From positions 211,660 through 275,659 of the forward strand of contig JNJK01000005.1 in assembly GCA_000701625.1 (NCBI GenBank): DNA of 64,000 bases, written 5' to 3'. The notes under the pieces are model-generated. The model had not been told where the DNA came from. It saw only the letters and a list, made by a program, of their open reading frames with translations, and ran no database searches. Positions 24,585 through 34,600 of this stretch are shown here, piece by piece. How positions within the stretch are numbered: the stretch's first letter is position 1; each line of letters begins with the position of its first letter. The stretch comes from Lachnospiraceae bacterium MC2017. Lineage in GTDB: Bacteria > Bacillota > Clostridia > Lachnospirales > Lachnospiraceae. Made by a program: the position numbers and the translations under genes.

Positions 24585-27533
24585 TTATAAATAATGCACC
24601 CCTACGCTCTTTATAGACAACGAATGATCCTTTAATCTAACCAACTCCGAGCAGACTTTGCAAAAAAGCTTTGCGAAAGCCTCCGCTGTAGTTCTTTCAT
24701 AGACTCCGGCATCGTAATCAACCAAAACCCCGAAAGCATTTTCGCTGTCAAGTATCTCCAAATCCATTTTGTTGTCACATGCTGTATTTGGTGACACCAG
24801 TTCAGATATCTCTTTTACTATTTCGTCATTTTCCTTAAAATCATAAATATCTCCTTGAAAAATCATGCAAAGAAGATCATTTCCATAATATCCGCCGCAT
24901 TCTTCCCAGTACGATACATGACCATGGGCGATACCATCCCTTACCTGTGCTGCAACTTCATTTAAAAAACTCTCTATAGACAGGTCTTCCTCAAGCGTAA
25001 ATGTCACCGGCAGATCCAGCAAAAAACATCCGACCGAATCCATCTTTCGCAGATCATTTCTTCCGTTCCAGTTCCATGTAAATGCCACATTTCCGTTTTC
25101 ACTATCTAAAGAGAGCGCGATCGCCGCTGCCGCGATATATAGCCCGTTCCTACCAAGCTCGTACATATCACTGATCCGCTGCACTTCTTCTCTCTTAAAC
25201 GGAAACTTCAGGAAAAACTTGTCATCCACATTCTCGCGATCATTATGATCAGGCGTTGGATACGTAACACAGTCTGTCCTGTCATAGCGTTCTCTAAAAT
25301 AATCCATTTCCTTGCCAAACGCATCCGACTCCCTGAACAATTCTTCATCAACACAGATTTCTAAATACTCATCCTTAACCACGGGCTCATTTCTGTATAT
25401 CCTGCCTATATCTTCCAAAAGTAAGTGATATGATCCCCCAGCGCATATCGCGTGGCATACATCTATCAAACATACCTTTGAGTCCGGTGTTTCTATCAAT
25501 CTGCATCGAAACAGCGGAGTATTGTCAAAGCGAAACGGCTTTACAAATTCCGCGGCGGCTATTTCAAGTTCTTCGTTATTCATCTTTTCCGGAACGATCT
25601 TCGACATGACACATTTATCAAATCTCTGCAGAAAACCGGATTCAGTTTCTTCTATAGTGCTGGTTATCGACGGATGCAGGAGCATCGCTTTTTCAATAGC
25701 CTCCGCTAACTTATTGAGATCAACCGAAGTATCAAGTAAAAATCTTTCCGCTAGATTTAATACCGAAGAATCCGGATTCTCTTTTTGAACACATATCAGA
25801 TAATTCTGGGTAGCATTTACATGTACATAAGGAACCTCTTTAGCAGGTACCGGTATGTCTGATCTTTCTTGCTTCCTAATCAGCGTCTCTATCTCTTTCG
25901 CAGTCCTTCCTTCATATATATCCTGCGCGTTTAATCCCTTAAGACGGCATTTCAATATCACGAGCATCACCTTGATCGAGTCTCCGCCAAGGTCAAAGAA
26001 ATCATCATTTATGCCGACTTTTCTATTACATTGAAGAACTGTCTCAAACGCTTCACATATAGCCCTCTGTACATCATTTTCAGGCTCTGCATATGTACCA
26101 TGCGTCCCTACAGCAGAGGGTTCCGGCAATCTAAGCTTATCAACTTTTCCATTTGCATTAAGCGGGATCTCCGTGATCCTCACAAAGCACTGCGGTATCA
26201 TATACTCCGGAATATATGAACTGAGCAGCTTAAAAGATTTTCCCGGAGAAAGCTCTATGTCTCCCTTATAATATGCACAGAGATACGACGTGCCATTATC
26301 TCCCTTAAACGCCTTTACAGCGCAAAACTCTGTGCCAAATGCTTTATTTACAGCATTTTCAACTTCTGATAATTCTACGCGGTTTCCGTTGATCTTTACC
26401 ATTTCACCGATCCGGCCCCAAACGGTATATCTGCCCTCTTTATCCAGTGAAGCATAATCTGCGCTCTTAAAGAACCTCTTTCCGCGGATCGTTACAAATG
26501 CTCGTTCATTTTCCTTTTGCAGGTCATGATATCCTCTAAAGAACGGAAGATATACGCACAGCTCACCTTCATCAGCTTCGTTCCTGTCTTCATCTATAAG
26601 CACTATCTCACTGTTCTTTGTAGGGTAGCCTATTGGCGTGTTGCTGTATGCACGGTCTATCTTAAAATGGCAGGCAGCGTATGCAAATTCACTAGAACCG
26701 TAGATATTTATTACATCAAAATCACCTCCGGCAATACCGGATACGATCTCCCCTCCCGTATAGCAGACACGCATTGACTTTATTCCAAGCTGCTGCAGTA
26801 CTTTTAAAAATGTAGGTGTCATAAATGTTGAATCGATCCTGTGCTCATTTAAATATGAACTGAGTCTGACCGGGTCCATTGTGATCTCCCATGAAATGGC
26901 GTGGATCGTACATCCAAACCCGAGAACCCCCACAGTTATATAAACTCCACCCACAAAAGATTCCGGAATAACGTGTCCAAATCTCAATATTTCTTTTCGT
27001 TTTCCTTCTCCCTCTCCATCAGGATACACATGTTCATACAGGAAACCTTTACCTAACCCCTCCCACATGAGGTCATATACACCATATTCTTCAGCTGCCC
27101 CCTTAGGTGCACCGCTGCTGCCGGAAGTATAGATATAAAATGCAAGGTCATGAGGATCCGGCTCAATAAACTCCGGACATTCCGGAAGCTTCATAGCTTC
27201 TTCCCATTCTGCCTCTCTCATTACCAGTGCGCAGCCGCAGTCTTTTATCACATAATCTATTCGCTCTTTCCCCATCAGGTCTTCAAGCGCGACCCACGCT
27301 GCACCAGCCATCATTACACCGATGCGAGTAGCTATATACTCCATTCCCTTGGGATAATATATCCCAACTGTATCCTCTTTACCGATGCCTCTGTCCTGTA
27401 GATAGCGGTTGACCCTCATAGCACAGTTAAAAAGATCCCTGTAGGTCGTACTCCGCGCACCATCCCGATCCACCACCGCAACACGGTCAGGATACTGCTC
27501 CGCATTCTTTTTAAGTCTTTCTATAAAATCCAT
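24585..27533 (-). CDS. Single-module NRPS-like enzyme (A-T-C)
   Basis: The 982-residue protein starts eight bases after AAAGGG. Residues about 1-460 are an adenylation domain with YTSGSSGAPKG (A3), NIYGSSE (A5), GELCV (A6), GRIGEMVKINGNRVELSEVE (A8) and NGKVDK with the catalytic Lys (A10). About 480-550 is a carrier domain with DDFFDLGGDSIKV, whose Ser takes phosphopantetheine. About 570-982 is condensation-like; CHAICAGGS keeps the catalytic second His of HHxxxDG but not the Asp, and VGCFLLDLPV is present. No thioesterase or reductase follows. The A4 region lacks the usual Asp that binds an alpha-amino group, so the substrate may be unusual. The gene lies between two transporters in one operon. 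The product is unknown. Confidence 0.88.
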   Translation of the reverse strand: MDFIERLKKNAEQYPDRVAVVDRDGARSTTYRDLFNCAMRVNRYLQDRGIGKEDTVGIYYPKGMEYIATRIGVMMAGAAWVALEDLMGKERIDYVIKDCGCALVMREAEWEEAMKLPECPEFIEPDPHDLAFYIYTSGSSGAPKGAAEEYGVYDLMWEGLGKGFLYEHVYPDGEGEGKRKEILRFGHVIPESFVGGVYITVGVLGFGCTIHAISWEITMDPVRLSSYLNEHRIDSTFMTPTFLKVLQQLGIKSMRVCYTGGEIVSGIAGGDFDVINIYGSSEFAYAACHFKIDRAYSNTPIGYPTKNSEIVLIDEDRNEADEGELCVYLPFFRGYHDLQKENERAFVTIRGKRFFKSADYASLDKEGRYTVWGRIGEMVKINGNRVELSEVENAVNKAFGTEFCAVKAFKGDNGTSYLCAYYKGDIELSPGKSFKLLSSYIPEYMIPQCFVRITEIPLNANGKVDKLRLPEPSAVGTHGTYAEPENDVQRAICEAFETVLQCNRKVGINDDFFDLGGDSIKVMLVILKCRLKGLNAQDIYEGRTAKEIETLIRKQERSDIPVPAKEVPYVHVNATQNYLICVQKENPDSSVLNLAERFLLDTSVDLNKLAEAIEKAMLLHPSITSTIEETESGFLQRFDKCVMSKIVPEKMNNEELEIAAAEFVKPFRFDNTPLFRCRLIETPDSKVCLIDVCHAICAGGSYHLLLEDIGRIYRNEPVVKDEYLEICVDEELFRESDAFGKEMDYFRERYDRTDCVTYPTPDHNDRENVDDKFFLKFPFKREEVQRISDMYELGRNGLYIAAAAIALSLDSENGNVAFTWNWNGRNDLRKMDSVGCFLLDLPVTFTLEEDLSIESFLNEVAAQVRDGIAHGHVSYWEECGGYYGNDLLCMIFQGDIYDFKENDEIVKEISELVSPNTACDNKMDLEILDSENAFGVLVDYDAGVYERTTAEAFAKLFCKVCSELVRLKDHSLSIKSVGVHYL

Positions 27534-27544
27534 AATTTTTCCCT

Positions 27545-29266
27545 TTAGTCTATCTCAAATGAATTTCGGTTAAAGCTGAGTGACGTGAAGTTAAGTTTAT
27601 TATTCGTAATATTTTCGATAAGGCATGAAACAACAAACGATCTGAGCGATCCAATCTCGTTATCCGGATCAGTTAGATCATAAAAGACCCCATTATCCTT
27701 GGTTATTATATGCACTCCCTTTCCTGCTTCTACTATGCACTCCGCAAGAACCTTTTTCCCGGGATTCAGATCATATATGAGCATAAACAGTTCTTCGAAA
27801 AGTATCATGACCCTGTTTACAGTCGTATCACTTTTTCCATCATCCCTCAGCGTCTGACATATCCGGTCTCTTGTGGAAATGACCACCTCAGGTGTGACTT
27901 CAAATTCATACATCCAGATGTGGCGCTCTTTTTCCAGAGGGGAGATGAAAAGGGCATAGCTATCTTTATCATACCGGATGCAGATATAGAGATATGACAG
28001 CAGATACCCAAGCCCCGGAGCGATCGTCAGTCCGACAAACATACCAAAAACTCCCCCGATCTGTCCGCCGATAACAGCTAACGGAGCCGCGACTGCCGCA
28101 TCTCTTAATGCACATATCAATACACCCAATGGAATTTTGTCTATGAGGATATAATAAGAAGAGTCAAGATACATCCTGCTCGTGAAAACCAGCGTAAGAG
28201 ACATCATTCTCAGCCCCGTCACAGCTATACCCACAGTCTGCGGATCTGTTATACCGAGGAACCGCACGATCAGCGGGGCACCCAAAATGATCATAGCTGT
28301 AACAATTGCGCTCTCGATCACTGCTGTATTTCTCGCGAGCTTCCATACTTCACTCACCCCCGGATATGTTTTCTCTCCGAGATACACGCTTACTATCGGA
28401 GTGAGTGCCACCCCGACTCCGTCAAAAGCAAACTGTATTTCTTTGATAAAAGCCACAACAGAGATCAATATCATCATACTGCTGCCGAAACTCCAGGATA
28501 TGTAACGGCTCAATACAAATGTAAATATCACCAGGAATAAAAATGTGCTTGAATCCACAATACTGTATTCGATAATGCCCTTAAGCTTCGCATATGAAAA
28601 ATAAAGATTAAATCGAAGTGAATTTTTCTTCTTAAAAAAGTGGATTAATAATATGAGCATGGATGCTGCACGTGTAAAAAAAGATGCGAAACTCAAGCCT
28701 CCGATTCCCATTACCGGAGCCAGCAAAATCGAAAAGATGATATTGCCTATAGCAGATGACGCAGTTGCCAGGGTACTCAGGAACTCATCCCCATCAGCAA
28801 AGACCATACCGGAAAGCAGTGTTTCAAAAGGAGCGATAAGGGCAACATAGTTTATCCAAAACAAATACTTCCTTGCCTGTATCAGTCCCTCACCCTCAGC
28901 TCCGATAAAATCAAGGTATATTTTTTCGCTGGAAAGCAGCAGGACAAACAGAAAGACCCCAGTAACGATCGTTCCGAGAACCCCTACACCAAATGTACGG
29001 TCAGCTTCTTTTCTGTCAAATGCACCAACCTCTTTTGAATAAATGATTGGTACGCCCAGCGAAAACATCAGTGCAAAAAAGCTCGCCAGAGAGTAAAACG
29101 GCAAAGCCAGATTTACGCCTATGACAGCATCCGCTCCCAGCATGATACCCGCGATGAACGAATCCGACATCACCACAAATGCCAGAAAAAACGAAGTCAC
29201 TATTCCTCCTGCCAGCATGGAATAAAATTTTGACGATATAAAAGTCTGTTTAGTTAACACGTTCAT
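27545..29266 (-). CDS. MATE family transporter with C-terminal RsbW-like domain
   Basis: The likely start is the ATG at 29266 (573 residues), about 12 bases after AAGGGGAG; upstream codons give a basic stretch without a site. Residues about 10-440 are a 12-helix MATE transporter (GIVTSFFLAFVVMSDSFIAGIMLG, ALPFYSLASFFALMFSLG, EIQFAFDGVGVALTPIVSVYLG). MATE proteins export drugs and metabolites using Na+ or H+. The last 120 residues are cytoplasmic and unusual: TVNRVMILFEELFMLIYDLN resembles the N-box helix of RsbW ATPases, and IITKDNGVFYDLTDP the strand region after it. It is the first gene of the operon, followed by the NRPS-like gene after 11 bases. It may export that enzyme's product. Confidence 0.85.
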   Translation of the reverse strand: MNVLTKQTFISSKFYSMLAGGIVTSFFLAFVVMSDSFIAGIMLGADAVIGVNLALPFYSLASFFALMFSLGVPIIYSKEVGAFDRKEADRTFGVGVLGTIVTGVFLFVLLLSSEKIYLDFIGAEGEGLIQARKYLFWINYVALIAPFETLLSGMVFADGDEFLSTLATASSAIGNIIFSILLAPVMGIGGLSFASFFTRAASMLILLIHFFKKKNSLRFNLYFSYAKLKGIIEYSIVDSSTFLFLVIFTFVLSRYISWSFGSSMMILISVVAFIKEIQFAFDGVGVALTPIVSVYLGEKTYPGVSEVWKLARNTAVIESAIVTAMIILGAPLIVRFLGITDPQTVGIAVTGLRMMSLTLVFTSRMYLDSSYYILIDKIPLGVLICALRDAAVAAPLAVIGGQIGGVFGMFVGLTIAPGLGYLLSYLYICIRYDKDSYALFISPLEKERHIWMYEFEVTPEVVISTRDRICQTLRDDGKSDTTVNRVMILFEELFMLIYDLNPGKKVLAECIVEAGKGVHIITKDNGVFYDLTDPDNEIGSLRSFVVSCLIENITNNKLNFTSLSFNRNSFEID

Positions 29267-29395
29267 TACTTTATGTATTCTCCCCTTGTGTAACAAGTTA
29301 TGCCTGGCTCGATAAAGCCTTGTTACTCTATTATCTACATCGGTATTTTTTCTTAAAAATGTACATTGCATATTCTTGTTTTCAAAAAAATGACT

Positions 29396-29445
29396 ATAGC
29401 CTCAGGCTTTCCAAGGTCATGAAAAACTCCGAATCTATTTATCTG
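29396..29445 (+). pseudogene. Short relic of a chemoreceptor gene
   Basis: This stretch reads [15 protein letters not shown] and matches both DNA and protein of the chemoreceptor gene 0.77 kb further on ([16 protein letters not shown], near 30170-30215). The surroundings do not match. It looks like the remains of a partial duplication. Confidence 0.45.
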
Positions 29446-29470
29446 TTTATAGCATTTTCATTCCGAACAT

Positions 29471-29534
29471 ATTTGATTGTTTCTACTCATATTCTAAAAA
29501 AGGGAATGACATCTTCTGTCATTCCCGCTAAAAA
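29471..29534 (-). terminator. Terminator after the dehydrogenase relic (copy 2 of a repeated element)
   Basis: GGGAATGACA pairs perfectly with TGTCATTCCC, then TTTTTTAGAATATGAG on the minus strand. Nearly the same sequence ends the NRPS-like operon at 22856-22915. Confidence 0.85.
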
Positions 29535-29548
29535 ATTAATATCCTCTC

Positions 29549-29735
29549 TTTTTATCTACCACATATTTCAGCGGTAACCCATTGACATAGTTTTCCAGAT
29601 CTTCACAGAACATCTCTACATTTTTATCTACCGTGTATTCCAGCGGAATGACTGCTCTGAACATTTTCCACTTCTGGATATTCCTACTATAGTCTTGAGA
29701 TCAAAGGCCTTCGCTCTTTTCGCAATCATCATTGT
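29549..29735 (-). pseudogene. Decayed D-2-hydroxyacid dehydrogenase
   Basis: Two pieces in different minus-strand frames look like this family. Near 29735-29680, MIAKRAKAFDLKTIVG resembles the Rossmann helix and strand (RAKAFGMKVIG type). In the other frame, 29695-29549 ends ENYVNGLPLKYVVDKKRGY-stop, close to the family's usual C terminus (ENL..L.GEPL.NVVDKE.GY). About 150 residues between them are missing. The shared terminator follows directly. The gene is clearly dead. Confidence 0.55.
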
Positions 29736-29772
29736 CAAAATACGCAATTAATATACATTTTATCAAAAAACT

Positions 29773-29781
29773 GCCGAATAA
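29773..29781 (+). promoter_or_regulatory. Possible sigma-28-type -10 element of the chemoreceptor gene
   Basis: GCCGAATAA lies 58 bases before the ATG and resembles the GCCGATAA motif of flagellar sigma promoters. No clear TAAA is found at the proper distance upstream, so support is weak. Confidence 0.3.
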
Positions 29782-29838
29782 TATATTGGAAACCCGTATA
29801 CCTCAACCTTTTTTAATCATTTTTAAGGGGGAACTACC

Positions 29839-31551
29839 ATGAATATAAAAAATCTTGTAAAAGTGGATAAAAAGAAAATACATGACATGAATGTTGAATC
29901 TAAATTCAGTTCAACTTTCAAACAGATTATCGTGATGTTCTGCGCTGCAGTTGCCATGCTTACGATCACTATAGTCTCATCAGGCATATCTGTAAGCAGG
30001 CTTTATAACACCTACTACACCATGAACACTATACAGGGTGATATAAGAATAGATATGCAGGCTTTATCAAAGGCCTTTCTCTGGGCGCTGTCATCTCCGG
30101 ATGATGCTATCAGAAAAGAACAGCTTCAAAAAGCTATGGACAAATTTGGTGAGTTTGAAGATAATCTCAGCAACCTATCTAAAGTCATGAAAAATTCTGA
30201 CTCTATTTCATTGGTATCAAAAGACCTGAAAACTGTCGAAGCAAATGGAAAAGTTCTCGGTGATATGTTCAGCAATAATGCAAGTTCTGAGGATTTATTC
30301 TATTACTTTAACGATACTCTGTATCCATCTATAGATGCAGCTGTAAAAGATTTTAAGGCTGTGTCCTCCGCTTCTACCGACGAAGCCGCGAAAGCATATA
30401 AAACTTCTCTCGTTTTCTGCATCATTATGTCTGTCATTACTCTTATTGTCGTTATATTGGTAATGCTTTACATAGTTGATGTAAAAATCGCACTGTCTGA
30501 GTCGATACTTAAGCCTGTCGAAGAGATTTCCAAAGCTGCCGATAAAATGGCCACGGGTAATCTCCATATAAATATCGACTATGAATCAGAGGATGAACTC
30601 GGACGACTGGCAAAAGACCTTAATTCCTCAACTTCCGTGACAGAACAGATCATAAATGATATCCGAGAAACACTTTTACTCCTTTCCAACGGAGATTTTA
30701 CACACGGAACTCTTAAGCCTGAACTATACAAAAACGATTTTGCACAAATTAGCGAAGCTCTGACAAACATTACTGATTCTCTTTCTGATACATTGTCACA
30801 GGTTCGTGATTCTTCTAATCATGTTTCAGATGGTGCAAATGGTATGAGCACGGCAGCCTCCGATCTGGCTGAGGGCACTGCAAATCAGGCGGCAGCTGTT
30901 CAGGAACTCAACGCTTCTGTCTCTACGATAACTTCTCAGACCAAAAACATGGCTGAAATAGCCGAAAGATCAGAAAAAATGGCTGACAAGGTTAGAGAAG
31001 ATGCAGATGCCAGCGCACGAAAGATGAGCCTCGTTACAGAAGCTATGGTCCGCATCACCGAAGCCTCTACCGAGATCGAGCAGGTTACAAATACTATCGA
31101 ATCCATAGCCAAGCAAACTCAGCTCCTCGCTCTTAACGCTTCTATAGAAGCTGCGCGCGCCGGAGAATCAGGACGCGGCTTTGCCGTAGTTGCTGATGAG
31201 ATCAGCACTCTCGCCAGTCAGAGTACTGACGCCGCTAAGAATACTTATCAGCTCATTCAGGATACTATGAGCGAGATAAAGAACGGAAATGCTGTTGTCG
31301 GCGAAACAACCGACGCCCTGCAGCATATGCAGGAATCTGTTGAATCTATCACGACCATGATAGTAGAAACCGGTAATATGGCAAAACATCAGGCAGCCAG
31401 CATGACCGAGATCTCAGCAGGAATCGAACAGATATCCACCGTTGTACAAAGTAATTCCGATACAGCCCAGCAATCAAATGATCTATCCCAGTCACTAACC
31501 GAACAGGCTGAAAATCTGATTGGAATAATTAATAACTTTAATCTGAAATAA
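29839..31551 (+). CDS. Methyl-accepting chemotaxis protein
   Basis: The 570-residue receptor has a membrane helix at about 28-50, an outer four-helix-type sensor (about 51-190), a second helix (about 192-215), a HAMP domain (about 217-275), a further linker, and the signalling domain. The hairpin tip is intact: [40 protein letters not shown] (about 440-480), where CheA and CheW bind. AAGGGGG lies before the ATG. It senses an unknown outside ligand and steers the flagellar motor; a CheY-type gene is 12 kb away and no other chemotaxis genes are near. It is transcribed alone and ends at a very strong hairpin. Confidence 0.93.
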   Translation: MNIKNLVKVDKKKIHDMNVESKFSSTFKQIIVMFCAAVAMLTITIVSSGISVSRLYNTYYTMNTIQGDIRIDMQALSKAFLWALSSPDDAIRKEQLQKAMDKFGEFEDNLSNLSKVMKNSDSISLVSKDLKTVEANGKVLGDMFSNNASSEDLFYYFNDTLYPSIDAAVKDFKAVSSASTDEAAKAYKTSLVFCIIMSVITLIVVILVMLYIVDVKIALSESILKPVEEISKAADKMATGNLHINIDYESEDELGRLAKDLNSSTSVTEQIINDIRETLLLLSNGDFTHGTLKPELYKNDFAQISEALTNITDSLSDTLSQVRDSSNHVSDGANGMSTAASDLAEGTANQAAAVQELNASVSTITSQTKNMAEIAERSEKMADKVREDADASARKMSLVTEAMVRITEASTEIEQVTNTIESIAKQTQLLALNASIEAARAGESGRGFAVVADEISTLASQSTDAAKNTYQLIQDTMSEIKNGNAVVGETTDALQHMQESVESITTMIVETGNMAKHQAASMTEISAGIEQISTVVQSNSDTAQQSNDLSQSLTEQAENLIGIINNFNLK

Positions 31552-31573
31552 ATTCTAAATAAGATCAGCTACG

Positions 31574-31606
31574 CAAGATCCCCGCCGGAAACCGGCGGGG
31601 ATCTGC
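31574..31606. terminator. Strong bidirectional terminator
   Basis: GCAGATCCCCGCCGG and its complement form a 15-base, GC-rich stem around AAA, between two convergent genes (chemoreceptor and GH43 enzyme). The T-runs are short. Confidence 0.75.
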
Positions 31607-31645
31607 TGATTTGGAATTCTTATGGGATTTTTATCTACACACAGA

Positions 31646-34600
31646 TTACTTAAGAGTAACCTTTGTTGTGTACTTCTTGCCATTGATCTCTGCAGATACT
31701 TTGAGAGTACCCTTCTTTGCACAGGTAACACTTACATGTTTACCGTCCTTAGATACAGAAATCTTTGCGTCTTTTAACTTATTTGTACTCCATACAGCTG
31801 TGCTGATGTCTGTGCCCTTAAGTTCAAGTGCAACAGCTTCACTAACCTTACCAGCTGCCTTCTTCTCCATTTCAGGAGCCTGGATCCTGAGGGACTTTGT
31901 GACATCCTTACCCTCAACCTTGTAGCCGATCACTACTTCAGAAGCACCCTTCTTAAATGTGATCTTGCCATTCTTACTGATCTTTACTCCCTTTCCGCTG
32001 ACTACCTTAAATGTTCCCTTATCACCCTTAAGTACTACCTTCTTTGCACCAAAGTTAATAGTTACATTACCTGACTCAGCAGATGCAAGAGTAGTTGTAT
32101 CACCAGGTGCTGCGATCTGGTCAGCTGTAGAAGATTTTCCGTTACCTGCTGATGCCTTTGCTGCAGGCTCTGATGCAGGCTTTGTTGTGTCTTCCGGTTT
32201 TGCAGGAGCCGGCTGATCCGGTGTCTCTGGTGCCGGTGTTTCAGGTTTCGGAGCATCAGGATTCGGTGTATCCGGTGTCTCTGGTGCCGGCTTGTCCGGT
32301 GTCTCTGGTGCCGGCTTGTCCGGTGTCTCTGGTGCCGGCTTGTCCGGTGTCTCTGGTGCCGGTGTTTCAGGTGTCGGAGCATCAGGAGTCGGTGTCTCCG
32401 GTGTCGGCTTGTCCGGGGTCGGATCATCCGGTGTTGTCGGTGTCGGATCATCCGATGTCGGATCATCCGGAGTTACAGGAGTCGGATCATCCGGGGTAGG
32501 CTGATCCGGTGTCTCTGGTGTCGGATCTTCAGGTATTTCAGGTGAAGGATCCGGTGTCAGATCGCCTGTGTGTCCTTCGCCTTCAAATACGTAAGAGTCA
32601 AGTTTCATCAGCTCAGTGCCTTCACCCTTAAATACAAGGAACACATTTCTCTTTCCGGTAATGTTTGTGATATCTGTAGAAAGTTCAGTATACTCCTCTG
32701 TACCTGCCGGAACTTCCAATGTTCCTAAGAGGCTTCCTTCAGGGCTGTCTACACGTACTTCAATGCTTCCACCCTTTTCAGACTTTACTCTTGCCTTAAA
32801 TGTATCAGCGCCGGCTTCACCAAAATCTGCACCAGCAACACTTGTCCAGTCACCGTCATCAAGCTTTACAAGTTCTCTGTGGAAATCATCGATATTAGCA
32901 ACTTTGATGCCCTTATTCCAAGCAATTGTCTCAGCTTCGATCTTCTTATATGGATCAAGAGATTCAAGCTGGCTGATTCCTTCGTAAGTTCCCTTTACAG
33001 GCTTGATCATACCATCTTCATCAAGTTCAAGAGCATCGATATGAGTTGAGCGATAGCCCTGTGCCTTGTTATATTCCTTTGCAACAGTCTGAGCATGATA
33101 GATAAAGTAACTCTTACCTCTGAATACGAATGTTGCGTGATGGTTATTTCCACCTACTCCGAACCATGTCTGCGGATTATCGAAAATCTCACCTACATAC
33201 TCAAAGGGTCCCATCGGACTGTCGCTAGTCATATACGCGATGTTTCCTGTTCCCGGATATCCAGCCTTATGAGGTCCGATGAAGTTGGAGCAATAGCTGT
33301 AGTAGTATTTATCTCCATACTTAAAGATACCGGAATCCTCAAACATCGCAGGAGCATCGATTTCTACTGCTTCACCCTCGATGCTTATCATGTCATCACC
33401 GAGCTTTGCAACTCTTGCTGTATGCGGGTTGTTATTCTCACCATTCCTTCCATCATTCGGAACACCGCCGCCAAAGTAGATGTAAGCAGATCCGTCATCA
33501 TCTACGAGTACAGCCGGATCAAAACACCATGTTACGCCTGCACACCCAGGTGTAGCACGTGTGATGAGAGCCTTTTTGATAGGATCCCTCCAGGGACCTA
33601 TAGGTGTATCTCCCTCTATAACGCCAATACCGCTGGCATCGTTTGCGAAATACAGGAAGAACTTATCCTTGCCGTTGATCTTTTTATGAGCGATAGCAGG
33701 AGCCCATGAATGATTTGCCCACTCTTTAGCTGCGCCATCTTTGCCTGCGACTTTGATCTCTCCATGGTCTGTCCAGTTAACCATATCAGATGATGAGATA
33801 ACTCTAAGAGTTTTGATATAACCAAAGCTGTTGTCCTTCAGACTTCCGTCTGTTTTATACTCATAATCATCAGATGTCATATAAACATATACTCTGTCAT
33901 TGTAAACAAGAGCATATGGATCTGCGCCGAGTTCCTGAGTTACGAGCGGGTTAGAATAACCAAGCTGCTTTGCAATTGCGCCTGTGTTAAGGAACTTGAG
34001 CTTTACAACCTTTACTGCATCCTTAACATCATAGAATACAGTCTTGCCGCCGTCCACGTGAGCAGAAAGAAGATTAAACTTGCCCTCAACATCCTTTCTT
34101 ACATATCCGCTCATCTTGAGCTTAAGTGTTGCGAAAAGTCCGTCCTCAGCATCAAATGCAACATCATCACCGTCTACGTCGATCACGAGCTTGCCGTCTT
34201 CGACAGCAAATTTAGCATCTCCACTGATAGCATCCTCATTGAACTCAACGTCATCAACATTAACCTTTTCAGGAAGAGCTAATGTAAGTTTAAGGTTCTT
34301 GTAACCATTCTTCTCAAGCTTATCGAGTTTGATCTTTGCTTCTGCTTCCTGGTTGATAACACCAAGGATCTCATCGGGAACTTCAAGCTCTGCTTTAATA
34401 TTGCTCTCTCTGTAGTCCTTATTTCCTTCATTTACATCCTTTGAAAGCTCAACGATAGAAAGATCATCAACTATGATATCTAAGAGATCGGCTTCTGTTG
34501 CCTGTTGTGCGTTCTTATATGGTGTTTCAATGTAAACATTTACAATATCTCTGTCATCATTCTCAGAGAATGTATACTGACCGGAAAGATTTACCCACTC

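Noticed and set aside
32062..32504. Open frames on both strands through the Pro-Thr linker of the GH43 gene
   Set aside because: They only reflect the short coding repeats of the linker and have no start signals or domain content.
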